From the NCBI RefSeq assembly GCF_028372415.1, contig NC_092878.1, forward strand, positions 3,933,501 to 3,997,500: a DNA stretch of 64,000 nucleotides. The letters run 5' to 3'. The first letter of the stretch is position 1. Each line of letters begins with the position of its first letter. Both the position numbers and the translations under genes were made by a program. Below, in pieces: positions 36,141 through 46,839 of this stretch. The notes beneath the pieces were generated by a model, which was not told the origin of the DNA, ran no database searches, and was given only the letters and a program-made list of their open reading frames with translations. This DNA comes from Notamacropus eugenii (taxonomy: Eukaryota; Chordata; Mammalia; Diprotodontia; Macropodidae).

Positions 36141-36833
36141 ATTTTTCTTTTGAAAAAGAAAGGCACTAAATTCTTGCTATAAGTCAAAATTTACTTGGAA
36201 TTTTCCTCTCTCAGAGCTTTATTTCCCCAAGTCACAAGAAAGCAATTATGAACTATTTTTAAACCAAATAACTTCAGTAAATACTTGCCAGTCATTTCCT
36301 ACAAATAGGAAATGAAGGTGACCTCAAACTACTTTTTGTTGCCAAAACTGTCTTCAAATCATGGAACATCACAACCTCAAAAGAATCAAAGTTACAAATA
36401 ATGCAAAGGATGTAATACGTTTTGGGCTGCCACATGTTATCACTGACGCCTTGCTCTTAAGAAGCGTTGTAAAAGATCTCATCTAAATCTGATAAAAGTT
36501 ATTTAGGAAGGCATATTTAACATGAACTGAACAGAAGAAACAAGGCAAAGAGAAAGACAATTGTAGCTTTCCATGGAATACTTTTCTCTTTTAAAATAGC
36601 AGAAAAATATAAACATCTGTTCATTTTCTTAATATACTGATACTTTCATGATCTCTGATTTCACTATTATCTGTACTTCTCTCAATGAAGAAGGCAACCT
36701 TCTATACCTTTTTACCTGAGATGATTCTTGCTCATATCTTTCCATAAATCCTCTGAAGATCTCATCACACACAGGAAGCTCTTTGCTTATTTTGTCAGTA
36801 TCCTGGGAATTACTGATGTACTGAACATCTCTT
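36141..36833. other. GALK2 intron 1, no feature seen
   Basis: AT-rich unique sequence with no repeat or exon recognised. Confidence 0.45.
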
Positions 36834-39667
36834 GTCATTCATTCTTTTTTTTTTTTTCAAATTCAGTAATTTTTTTCTTTTTTTTCTTTATTTGTTTAAC
36901 TTTTAACATTCATTTTCACAAAATTTTGGGTTCCAAATTTTCTCCCCTTTTGTCCCCTCCCCCCACCCCAAAACACCAAGCATTCTAATTGCCCCTATCA
37001 CCAATCTGCTCTCTCTTCTATCATCCCTCTCTGCCCTTGTCTCCATCTTCTCTTTTGTCCTGTAGGGCCAGATAACTTTCTATACCCCTTTACCTATATT
37101 TCTTATTTCCTAGTGGCAAGAACAGTACTCAACAGCTGTTCCTAAAACTTTGAGTTCCAACTTCTCTTCCTCCCTCCCTTCCCACCCCTTCCCTTTGGAA
37201 GGCAAGCAATTCAATATAGGCCAAATCTGTGTAGTTTTGCAAATGACTTCCATAATAGTTGTGTTGTAGAAGACTGACTATATTTCCCTCCATTCTATCC
37301 TGTCCCCCATTACTTCTATTCTCTTTTGATCCTGTCCCTCCCCATGAGTGTCGACCTCAAATTGCTCCCTCCTCCCCATGCCCTCCCTTCCATCATCCCC
37401 CCCACCCTGCTTATCCCCTTATCCCCCACTTTCCTGTATTGTAAGATAGGTTTTCATACCAAAATGAGGGTGCATTTTATTCCTTCCTTTAGTGGAATGT
37501 GATGAGAGTAAACTTCATGTTTTTCTTTCACCTCCCCTCTTTATCCCTCCACTAATAAGTCTTTTGCTTGCCTCTTTTATGAGAGATAATTTGCCCCATT
37601 CCATTTCTCCCTTTCTCTTCCCAATATATTTCTCTCTCACTGCTTGATTTCATTTTTTTAAGATATGATCCCATCCTCTTCAATTCACTCTGTGCACTCT
37701 GTCTCTATGTGTGTGTGCGTGTGCATGTGCATGTATGTGTGTGTAATCCCACCCAGTACCCAGATACTGAATAGTTTCAAGAGTTACAAATATTGTCTTT
37801 CCATGCAGGAATGTAAACAATTCAACTTTAGTAAGTCCCTTATGACTTCTCTTTGCTGTTTACCTTTTCATGCTTCTCTTCACTCTTGTGTTTGAAAGTC
37901 AAATTTTCTTTTCAGCTCTGGTCTTTTCATCAAGAATGCTTGAAAGTCCTCTTTTTCATTGAAAGACCATTTTTTCTCCTGAAGTATTATACTCAGTTTT
38001 GCTGGGTAGGTGATTCTTGGTTTTAGTCCTAGTTCCTTTGACTTCTGGAATATCCTATTCCACGCCCTTCGATCCCTTAATGTGGAAGCTGCTAGATCTT
38101 GTGTTATCCTGATTGTATTTCCACAATACTTGAATTGTTTCTTTCTAGCTGCTTGCAATATTTTCTCCTTGACCAAGGAACTCTGGAATTTGGCCACAGT
38201 GTTCCCAGGAGTTTCTCTATTTGGATCTCTTTCAGGCGGTGATCTGTGGATTCCTTGAATATTTATTTTGCCCTCTGGTTCTAGAATCTCAGGGCAGTTT
38301 TCCTTGATAATTTCATGAAAGATGATGTCTAGGCTCTTTTTTTGATCATGGCTTTCAGGTAGTCCCATAATTTTTAAATTGTCTGTCCTGGATCTATTTT
38401 CCAGGTCAGTTGTTTTTCCAATGAGATATTTCACATTATCTTCCATTTTTTCATTCTTTTGGTTTTGTTTTGTGATTTCTTGGTTTCTCATAAAGTCATT
38501 AGCCTCCATCTGTTCCAGTCTAATTTTGAAAGAACGATTTTCTTCAGTGAGCTTTTGAATCTCCTTTTCCATTTGGCTAATTCTGCTTTTGAAAGCATTC
38601 TTCTCCTCATTGGCTTTTTGAACTTCTTTTGCCAATTGAGTTAGCCTATTTTTCAAGGTGTTATTTTCTTCAGCATTTTTTTGGGTCTCCTTTAGCAGGG
38701 TGTTTACTTGTTTTTCATGCTCTACTTGCATGTCACTCATTTGTCTTCCCAGTTTTTCCTCCACCTCTCTAACTTGATTTTCAAAATCCTTTCTGAGCTC
38801 TTCCATGGCCTGAGCCCATTGAGTGGGCTGGGATACAGAAGCCTTGACTTCTGTGTCTTTCCCTGATGGTAAGCATTGTTCTTCCTCATCAGAAAGGAAG
38901 GGAGGAAATGCCTGTTCACCAAGAAAGTAACCTTCTGTAGTCTTATTTCTTTTCCCTTTTCTAGGCATTTTCCGAGCCAGTGACTTGACTTCTGAATATT
39001 CTCTTCACACCCACTTGGCCTCCAGATCCTCCCAGCCAGCGCTTAGGGTTTGAGATTCAAATGCTGCTCCCCAGCCTCAGGGCTTTGGGCAGGGGCGGGG
39101 CTGCTATTCAGTGTGAGATCAAGTTTAGGTGCTCACGTCAGGGCAGGGCCACCTCACAGGCTCCATTCCCTCAGGGGGTTTATGCAGAGACCTTCAACAA
39201 TGGATCCTGGCTCCTGCCTGCTTGGGGAGCCCCAGTCTGCTCCCGCCTCTGCTGTTGCCTCCCGAGGGGGCCCGAGCTATGGGGGCACCCCACTCCCCTC
39301 TCGACCCGCCAAAGAGACCCTCTCACCAACCCCTGTCACCTGTGGGTGGAGGGACCCGCACGGCTGCTGGAGATTCCGTCCCTGAAGCCTGCTCGGATCA
39401 GCTCCTTTTGGCGCTGCGCCGCCAAGGCAGGGCTGGGCTCTGCTCCAGGTCCGGGGCTCGAGGGACCTTTTGCGAGAGGTTTTCAGGCTCTCTGGAGCAG
39501 AAATCTCCTCTGCTCTGTTGTTCTGTGGCTTCTGCTGCTCCAGAATTCGCCGGGAGTTCTTTTTTTACAGATATTTTATGGGCAGTGGGTTCGGAGCTAG
39601 CGTATGTGTGTCTTTCTACTCCGCCATCTTGGTCCCCCCCCCCCCCCCCCCCCCGTCATTCATTCTT
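36834..39667 (-). mobile_element. HAL1 (half-LINE-1), full-length with intact ORF1
   Basis: A complete element flanked by the perfect 13 bp duplication GTCATTCATTCTT (36834-36846 and 39655-39667). In its own sense it begins with 21 G (C run at 39634-39654), then the YY1-like AAGATGGCGG (39621-39630), a GC-rich 5' region, ORF1, and about 1 kb of 3' sequence ending in A-rich tails. No ORF2 is present, so movement would need LINE-1 ORF2 protein in trans. It lies sense in GALK2 intron 1. The intact frame and perfect duplication suggest a recent insertion. Confidence 0.95.
37880..38968 (-). CDS. HAL1 ORF1 protein (LINE-1 ORF1-like RNA chaperone)
   Basis: Complete 362-residue frame starting MPRKGKRNKT from an ATG preceded by GGAAA. 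Residues about 50-165 form a heptad-rich coiled coil (blocks such as TLKNRLTQLAKEVQKANEEK) that would trimerise the protein. Residues about 175-265 fit the RRM-like domain (VKYLIGKTTDLENRSRTDNL then KIMGLPESHDQKKS). Residues about 270-340 fit the C-terminal nucleic-acid-binding domain, with ILQAARKKQFKYCGN. This is the LINE-1 ORF1 family, whose products coat their RNA in cytoplasmic particles. The human protein is 338 residues. No ORF2 follows. Expression is unknown, and the reading frame being open does not prove it is made. Confidence 0.9.
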   Translation of the reverse strand: MPRKGKRNKTTEGYFLGEQAFPPFLSDEEEQCLPSGKDTEVKASVSQPTQWAQAMEELRKDFENQVREVEEKLGRQMSDMQVEHEKQVNTLLKETQKNAEENNTLKNRLTQLAKEVQKANEEKNAFKSRISQMEKEIQKLTEENRSFKIRLEQMEANDFMRNQEITKQNQKNEKMEDNVKYLIGKTTDLENRSRTDNLKIMGLPESHDQKKSLDIIFHEIIKENCPEILEPEGKINIQGIHRSPPERDPNRETPGNTVAKFQSSLVKEKILQAARKKQFKYCGNTIRITQDLAASTLRDRRAWNRIFQKSKELGLKPRITYPAKLSIILQEKKWSFNEKEDFQAFLMKRPELKRKFDFQTQE

Positions 39668-39739
39668 AATTGAAACCACACCACTTCCTTTCCCAAAAAT
39701 ATACATCTTTCCCAAAAACTTACTCCTATTTTTGACTTA

Positions 39740-40285
39740 AATCATTTTTGTTAGTGGCACCTCCATGCACCAAATTTTCCATGTTCAAAATCTTCATGTT
39801 ATCTTTGACACTTCCTTCTCACTCATCTCTCATATGAGAGTGGTACAGAGGAAAGAGCTGACTTTGCAATGAGAGAAACCCTGTTAGAATCCTGACCTTG
39901 CAAATTAATATTTGTGTGACATCAGACCATTTATTCAGCCTCTCTGGATCTCAGATACCTCATCTGTAAAATTAAGGAGTTGCATACTAGGTGAGAAACT
40001 TAAAAGGTTCCTTCAAGTTCTAAATCTATAATCTTGTATTCAATCAATCACCAAGTTGTGTGCATTCTATTTCCATAATATCTCAATTTGAGATCTCCTT
40101 TTTATTCCTTTCAGCACTATCACCAGCCTGAAATATTACAATAGCCTCTCTCTCCCACTTCCAATCCATCCTTCAAATCTCAAACAGACTAAACTTCGTT
40201 ATGCATAAATTTGGTTGCTTATGCTACTAAATAAAGTTCACACTCATTTGTCTTTTATTCAAGGTGCTCCACAATTCAGCAGAAC
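39740..40285 (+). repeat. L2-clade LINE relic split by MIR
   Basis: Positions 39740-39835 (accaaattttccatgttcaaaatc, atgttatctttgacacttcc) and 40030-40285 (caatcaccaagttgtgtgc, cctgaaatattacaatagcctc) read as two parts of one sense L2 element. The MIR between them (39836-40025) has gctgactttgcaatgagag and tcatctgtaaaattaagga. Confidence 0.65.
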
Positions 40286-41479
40286 CTAGGGAAGTTTTAC
40301 CCAGATAAGAGAAGACTTTGTTGTAAGTGAGGGAAACTGATAATTATCTCCAAGTTTTTGAAGGACTATCAAGTAGAAGGGAAAATGGAATCTAATCCTT
40401 CTTGACCTTCAAGGCCAGAACTTGAACCAAGAGGTTGAAAGTTATATTTCCCAGAAATCTGTCTTCTAGAAGGAAAAACTTCCTGAACATAAATGGAATG
40501 GCCCAACTTGGGAAGTAGAAAGTTATAGCCATCATAACCAGTCTTCCAGGGAAGCCAGATGATCATCTAGTGACTGGAGAGAATTATTGTTCCAAGTAAG
40601 GAGGAGACAAAATGAACTCTAAAGACCAAACATTATTCTAGGATTCAACTTCCTTTTCCTTCTTTATTTTTGCACTCTATTCATTCAGTGTGTCTCTGTA
40701 TCTGTAACTCTCCAATAACGCACAATATGTCATGCTTATAATTTGGGAAGCAGCTACACTTCCATAATTCCATACTGGTCACTGAGAACACACTAGCTTT
40801 TAAAATACGCTGCCAAAGTGCCAAAAAGCAGTCTAATGACCTCAGTGCACTTTCAGTGTGAAAAGCATTCCCACAAAGATCCCATTGTTCATGGAGGAAT
40901 TTGCCACAAACTGCTGACTGGGAGGCTCTGAATGCTCTTTTGACTTAAGATTTATTTGATAGCAGTGCTAGTGACTGAGTTTAAGGAAACAAATTTATGG
41001 GTGTAACTACCTTTGAATGAGCATGGATTTTACCTTTGGGCCTAAGGGAAAGGCAGGCCCAGAAGCATCTCACAAATACGAGATCAGGGCCGCAGCACTG
41101 AGATTAAGAGATAAGATTTTTATGGCAGATATGACCAAAACCAAGACATCTAATCTCTGTTTCAATTTTCTCTTTCAAAAATCCAACTAGTTGATCCCAG
41201 CATCTCATGGGACTAACAGGAAGTTTTGTTTCAAAAAATGATTTCTTCCAGGACCCTGGAGAAGATTATATCAAAAGGAAATAAAATGGTATGTCCCTAT
41301 ACCTTATTAAGTACTTTTTCAGTTTATAAATTTTGCTCTTACTTCATAAGCCGATTGATATTTTTATGCATATTTGTGTTCTCTATAAAGAACTTGCCCC
41401 TCTTTTAAAAAGCTAATGTATTTTCAAATTCTAGATGGGCCCTCCTAAAGTAAGATGTACCATTTAGGGAAACGTTAAA
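40286..41479. other. GALK2 intron 1, no feature seen
   Basis: Apparently single-copy sequence. No conserved frame or repeat recognised. Confidence 0.45.
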
Positions 41480-41905
41480 AAATAATAATAGCTAACATTT
41501 ACACAGCATTTTAAGGTTTACAAAGCACTTTACACAGGTTAACTCATTTGATAAAAACTGCTGGATTTCATTTTCTCTTGGTTTCTCTAGCACCAAGCAT
41601 AATACCAAACACAAGAAAACAGCCGTAATAATTATTATAATAACAAAACAAAGCTAAAATTTATATAGAGATTTCTGTGTGCCAAGCACTGTGCTAAGCA
41701 CTTTAAATTATGTTGATTCTCACAACAACCTTGGGGCAGGTGTTATTATTATCCCTATTTTATTGGTAAGGAAACTGAGACAAACAGGGTTAAGTGACCT
41801 GTCCAGGGTCACAGAGCTAGCAAGTGTCTGAGGCCACATCTGAGCTCAGGTCCTCCTGCCATCAGGCCCAGAGCTCTATCCACTTTGCCACCTAGCTCCA
41901 AAATA
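41480..41905 (-). repeat. MIR3-like and MAR1-like SINE remains
   Basis: About 41485-41560 is a MIR3-type piece (aatagctaacatttacacagc, tacaaagcactttacac). About 41640-41900 is an antisense SINE with aaggaaactgagacaaacaggg, agtgacctgtccagggtcacagag and an inverted head, ctctatccactttgccacctagct. Confidence 0.75.
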
Positions 41906-41936
41906 ATAAATGGTTGTTGTATGAATGCAGTGAGAT

Positions 41937-42296
41937 AGATGAGAGAGACAGACAGACAGAGAAAGGGAGGGAGAGAGAGGGATGGGGGGAGAGAGAGGGA
42001 GAGGAAGGGAGAGAAAGTGAGGAAGGGAGGGAGAGAGGAAGAGAGGGGGAGAGAGGAAGAGAGGGAGAGAGGTGTGGGAAAGAGGAAGGGGGAGGGGGAA
42101 GGAGAAGAGGGAGAGGGAGGAAGGGAGAGAGGGAGGGAGAGGGAGGAAGGAAGAGAGGGAGGGAGAGAGAAATGGAGGGAAGGAGGGAGAGGAGAGGTGG
42201 GGGAGGGGGAGACAGAAGAAGAAGGAGGGAGGGAGAGAGAGAGAGAGGAAGAGAAAGAGAGAGAGAGGGAGAGAAAGAGAGAGACAGAGAGAGAAA
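41937..42296. repeat. Polypurine (GGGAGA/GA) tract, about 360 bp
   Basis: The plus strand is almost wholly G and A in irregular gagaggga, ggaagg and gagaga units, with a few C or T interruptions. Reading frames of E, R and G here, and S, L and P on the other strand, are artefacts. Mirror-like polypurine tracts can form triplex DNA. Confidence 0.95.
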
Positions 42297-42569
42297 TCAC
42301 TGGAAAATACTGATCTGTTTAGGGAAGAAGAGTTAAGAAACTACTGTTTCATTTTTCAGTAATGTGTGCTATTTGCATCTATCACATCCATTCTTCTCCA
42401 AAAAGTTAAAGTACCATAGAATCCTTAGAAATATTTCACATATGCTGAAATATGTCCATCATATTCTATTCAATTTAAAGAACCTTTATTAGGCACCTAT
42501 GTACAAGGTAGAGACTTCATTAAAAACATTATTTCATGATATCCTATCATAATGTATAAAGTGCTGAAC

Positions 42570-42880
42570 CTGGATTCAGGTGCTGCCACTAACATATATT
42601 GGCTCTGAGACTCTGGAGATTCACTTAACCCAGGTGGCAGACAAAACCAGATTAAAATGTATTGGGGAAATGTTTAACAAAATAAAAATATATGCAACAT
42701 AGACAATGTCGATTTCTGTATGTCAAAGATGATATGCAGCCCCTAGGAATCCTTTTTTTTTCTTTTAGGCAATTAGGGTTAAGTCACTTGCCCAAAGTCA
42801 CATAGCTGATAAATATTTGAAGCCAGATTTGAACTCAGTTTCTTCTGACTCCAGGGCCTGTGCTCTAGAAATCCATTCTA
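42570..42880. repeat. Short MIR, hAT-like and MIR pieces in a row
   Basis: About 42570-42640 is a MIR scrap (ctggattcaggtgctgcc). About 42640-42760 is the interior of the hAT-like element seen at 5370 (accagattaaaatgtattgg, aaataaaaatatatgcaac, gatatgcagcccc). About 42765-42865 is an antisense MIR (agtcacttgcccaaagtcaca). Confidence 0.6.
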
Positions 42881-44255
42881 TTTGATTTTGACACTGTCGG
42901 AAAAGTGAATTAATAAAATTACCCTTCCCAAATAAAGCCCCGAGACTGACTTCAACAAGTTTCCAGTGAGCCTCCTTACCAAATCTTCTGATACTGCACC
43001 CTGACATGTTTGGATAACATGGAGATTTTCTCCTCCATAAAAACAGCCCTGCTCCAAACCAGGCTGACTCCAAGTGGTTCTATGTTTGCTGTAAACAACC
43101 CCTAGTAAACTACAAGACCAGCTGCAAAAATTAATGTCCTTCATGGGCTCATTTTCACTTCTTACTGATATAAAAAGACTTAGCTGCTAAAGGTGGAAGA
43201 AGACAGCAGCTTGGCAAAGTTCTCCCCCCTGTATGAGTATTTCTTTGATTTAGCGAAACTAGCTATACTCAGCGGTTAACTCCCTTATTTGTCTCCTGTA
43301 GCTAAGAATATACATGTTTTTCTCCAACAAGTATACTATTCATTTTTGCATAACCACCTATGTTTAATGAACAGCCAGCCATCTTTCTTTTCTGTTTCAT
43401 ACAATGATACACTGAATAATGTTTAGCTTATTAATGATCCCCTAAAATATGTGTGTATGCATATATACACATACATATATATGGACCCTCTTGTAGATGC
43501 TTTCCACCTTGCTATCTCTTTGATTCACTCTTAATTAGTGCATACTGACCCTCTTGGATCCCCTCAAAAAATTCCATTATGACACTACTGATAACATATC
43601 AGTGCTACCACAGAATTCCAAAGAGTATAAATTATGAAACAGTTGCTAATCTGCATTGTTAGAAGGAATTGCCTATATTATGAAATCCTTAGCGATAAAA
43701 AAAAATCCTTCACATGTATGGATCATTAGTGTAGTCTCCCTCCAACACATCCAACTGGGGAGCAAGTGGATTTTACCAAAACTGTGCCCCAACATAGGGA
43801 TCCAGGGACTCCAGACTCCTAAATTACTTCCATGGTGACTGAGGAACCAAGAATCATTGTATTTTGCAAAATCGGCAAAGATACCCTCTGAGCACTCCAC
43901 ATTATCATTTCCCTCCTGGACTTGAGATAAGCCCTGCCCTTCTCAAGGACTCAGCTTCATCTTGTTTCTTTCTGTTGCCAGTCAAAGAAAACAAAGACAG
44001 ACATTCCCGAAAAGATAAATAGAGACCCTTGACCAGTCGAAACTACAAGCCTGAAATAAATAAATTTCACTCCTTCTTTCCTAGCAAAAGCAAAAGATGC
44101 TTAAAAATACAAATGCACCATCAACAACCTGTAAACTAAGAATACCAAAGAGATTCCTACTTGCTTTCCAGCAGTAGTAAATGGTTTGTCAATTACAAGG
44201 CAGTTACTCTGGAGTGGGAATGAGTCTACAAAAATGACTACACACATTTCTATGG
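42881..44255. other. GALK2 intron 1, unclassified
   Basis: No gene seen. A tata/tgtgta-rich patch lies at about 43450-43485. Around 43830-44085 a GC-richer block ends near ctgaaataaataaatttcac, which could be an LTR 3' part, but no ends were found. Confidence 0.35.
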
Positions 44256-44259
44256 TGTT

Positions 44260-44680
44260 GTAAGACATATAGAATCTTGTACTGAAGCCACAACCACTGG
44301 GTTCAAATCCTGCCTCTTACACTTAGCTTTTTGGCCATGGGCAAGACACTTAACTTGAAGTTCAGAGTCTTCATCTGTAAAATGGGGACAATATCTGCTG
44401 CGCCTACTTCCCAAGGTAGCTATGAAACTAAAATGAAATAATGTACGCATAACACTTGGCAAATTCTGAAAGCACTATGAGAATGTGCACTATTATTGTT
44501 TTCCACAATACTTCTACAAGATCAGTTTAAGTATTATTACGCCCCTTTTATAGTGGAAGACAAAGAGGGGACTTAGTCTGTCCCTGAGCACACAGCTGGT
44601 GAATGTCAGTGCAGCGTTTGAATCTGTCTTCCGCACCCCTCCATCCTTCCAGCTACTCCACCACTGCCTCTTCATGGGCT
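44260..44680. repeat. Two MIR SINEs in opposite orientation
   Basis: About 44265-44490 is a sense MIR (actgggttcaaatcctgcctc, catctgtaaaatggggaca). About 44500-44650 is antisense (tgtccctgagcacacagctgg, gtttgaatctgtcttccgc). Confidence 0.7.
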
Positions 44681-45555
44681 CACAAATGCACAGAAAAACG
44701 GATTGGGGCACCATGAAATGAAGATGGACGGAAGGGTGAAGACTCACATTACATGCTTTCTAGAAGTACTTCGAACAACTGTTTGGCTCATGAAGTGATC
44801 ACAGTTTTTCTAAAAAATCAGCTTCAAGAAATAAAACTGACTCATGGAAGAGACAGACCAGGCCACCTAACTAGACTGTGTGCTCTCCTTAAGGGCAAAA
44901 CCCCCTATCTTTCTTTGCAACAGGTGTCAGCCAATTTCTATGCCATATCTCCAATATTTCCTTAATCTAAATGTCCTCCCCTTGGGATCATGAAACTGCC
45001 CAGATGAAGCCAATTTAAACCAGAACTATAGTTACTAGGCAGAAACTGAAATTTCAGAAGTTCCGGAGACCAATTCCTACAATGGATTTTTGATGAAAAT
45101 AGAATAGGCTCCGAAAACCATCCTTTCCACCACTAGGACATCGCAGAGAAATGAAACTTTATGATATTCAGTACTTCAAAAGATCTAGTCACCAATCCAG
45201 AACACCACTTTTCCAGGCCCCAGTACACAGGCTTCCTGAGTTGTTGTTTAAGGTTTTCTTAAATTAAAGGGTTAATTAAATGAAAGGTTTTCTTAAATTA
45301 AATTAAAATTCAACCTTGGGGCCTGCTGGAAATCATTTCAGGTTGGTAGAACTCAGGGTCACTCCACTTCATAACAAGACCTCTGAATTGGGCTTTGGGG
45401 AAGGGTATGTTGGCACTCTTCCTAAAAGTGTGAGGGGAGAAAAAGTTATAACTTCAGGGAGGATGGGCCTGCTCCTGGTTCACCCACGACATGAAAAAAA
45501 GGAGGGTGGCATAACGGGAGACCAGAGTCTGTGCCGCAGAGCACAAGCTCCCCCC
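44681..45555. other. GALK2 intron 1 near exon 1, with small tandem duplication
   Basis: No gene seen. AGGTTTTCTTAAATTAAA occurs at 45251-45268 and again at 45285-45302, a 34 bp tandem duplication. Confidence 0.5.
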
Positions 45556-45559
45556 TCCC

Positions 45560-46090
45560 TCACCCACTTTCCCTGGGGTGAGGTTGGCTGCAGGTCTGCC
45601 ATCTGGCAGGGAAACCTTGAGTTACTCTGCGAGGTCTGGACGGAGAACCAAGGAAAGCCCGGCCAGGGCCAGGCGCCCAAGGCTGCGAGGCGGGCGAGGG
45701 CAGCGGCTCAGCGCACGGATGCCCGCTCTCCCACCTGGGATGCTCTGCCACCTGGATCAGACGCGTGTCCGGACCTTCCGCAGCCATGGCTCCGGCCTCC
45801 TCCCGTCCTCGGCCGCTCCCCCTGGCAATCATGGGACTGGCAGCGGCTCAGGAGCCTCCCCCTTCCGGGCCCCACGGCCGGCCCTTCGCGGAAGTCCGGC
45901 TGCGTGGAGTGGGCTAGCTCCGCAGCGCAGCTCCTCCCCCGAGCCCTCCTCCTGGGGCTCCCTGGCTGGTCCTCCCCGCCTGCTGGTCAGGTGCAGCCAG
46001 GTAGAGCTGGGCGGGAGGCACTGCCAGGGGGCAGTCTGGATGCAGCTGTCACCTGCTACCACCCCCGACTCCAGTCTGCCCCGCCCCCTT
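45560..46090. promoter_or_regulatory. GALK2: CG-rich island at GALK2 exon 1
   Basis: GC-rich DNA with frequent CG dinucleotides around GALK2 exon 1, sharply different from the AT-rich introns. An ETS-type GCGGAAGT lies at 45888-45895, about 100 bases upstream of the start codon in gene orientation, and CCCCGCCCCC (Sp1-like) lies near 46080. No TATA box is obvious. The transcription start was not determined. Confidence 0.65.
45735..45787 (-). CDS. GALK2: GALK2 coding exon 1 (N-acetylgalactosamine kinase)
   Basis: Minus-strand first coding exon: 53 bases encoding MAAEGPDTRLIQVAEHP plus two bases of an arginine codon, ending at the donor CAG|GTGGGA. It aligns with the start of the human protein, where the QVAEHPR block is invariant. 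The chosen ATG (45785-45787) has a strong Kozak context (G at -3, G at +4). Another in-frame ATG lies 15 codons upstream at 45830-45832 in a weaker context. Exon 1, exon 2 and exon 3 join in frame. The gene points away from COPS2, as in human. Confidence 0.95.
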
Positions 46091-46324
46091 CAGCGTTAGT
46101 TTGTATCAGGTAAAATATGGGTGGATACTTACAAGGAAATCCTTCCAGCCCAGGGTCGGCAGAAGGAGAGCAAAGGAAAATTCTGCTTCAGAGCTTAAGG
46201 GGGAAATGATGTCCGCAGTGGTATTTAGGTGGTAAAGTCATTCAAATGTAATGTTCAAAGTTCCTGCTAAAGGAGAAAAGCCTTGCACTGGGTACAACAC
46301 TGCCCCGGCCCTCCCACCCTGCTA

Positions 46325-46825
46325 TACACACACACACAGACACACAGACAGACACACGCACAAACATGCACACACAGACACACAGACAGACACAGACAGA
46401 CACAGACAGACACATGCACAAACATGCACACACAGACACACACACAGATACACACACAAACACACAGACACACACACACATGCACAAACATGCACACACA
46501 GACACAGACACACAGACACAGAGAGACACACGCACAAACATACACACACACAAACACAGAGACACACACAAACACACAGACACACACACACATGCACACA
46601 CAGACACAGACACACAGACACAGACAGACACACGCACAAACATGCACACACAGACACACAAACAGAGACACACACAAACACACAGACACACACACATGCA
46701 CAAACATGCACACACATACACAGACAGACACACACAGATGCACACACCCACAAAGACACAGACACATCCCCACACACGCACAAACATGCACACACACAGA
46801 CACCCACACACAAACACACACACAC
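46325..46825. repeat. CA/CACAGA minisatellite, about 500 bp
   Basis: Dense cacacaga and cacaaacatgcacacacagacac units. The longer motif gcacaaacatgcacacacagacac recurs several times, giving a higher-order repeat on top of the CA pattern. The long frames of H, T and Q, or C and V, are artefacts. It sits about 540 bases upstream of the GALK2 start codon. Confidence 0.95.
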
Positions 46826-46839
46826 GCCCATCTTGCTGA

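Noticed and set aside
39129..39740. A 203-codon plus-strand frame at the HAL1 5' end
   Set aside because: It spans the GC-rich 5' region, the C run and the flanking DNA. It does not keep the frame of the other copy, so it was not called a gene.
41809..42362. Open frames rich in Glu/Arg/Gly or Ser/Leu/Pro
   Set aside because: They are translations of the polypurine tract, with no independent coding evidence.
45316..46113. A 265-codon plus-strand frame over GALK2 exon 1
   Set aside because: It lies antisense to the exon in a CG island and has no recognisable protein content.
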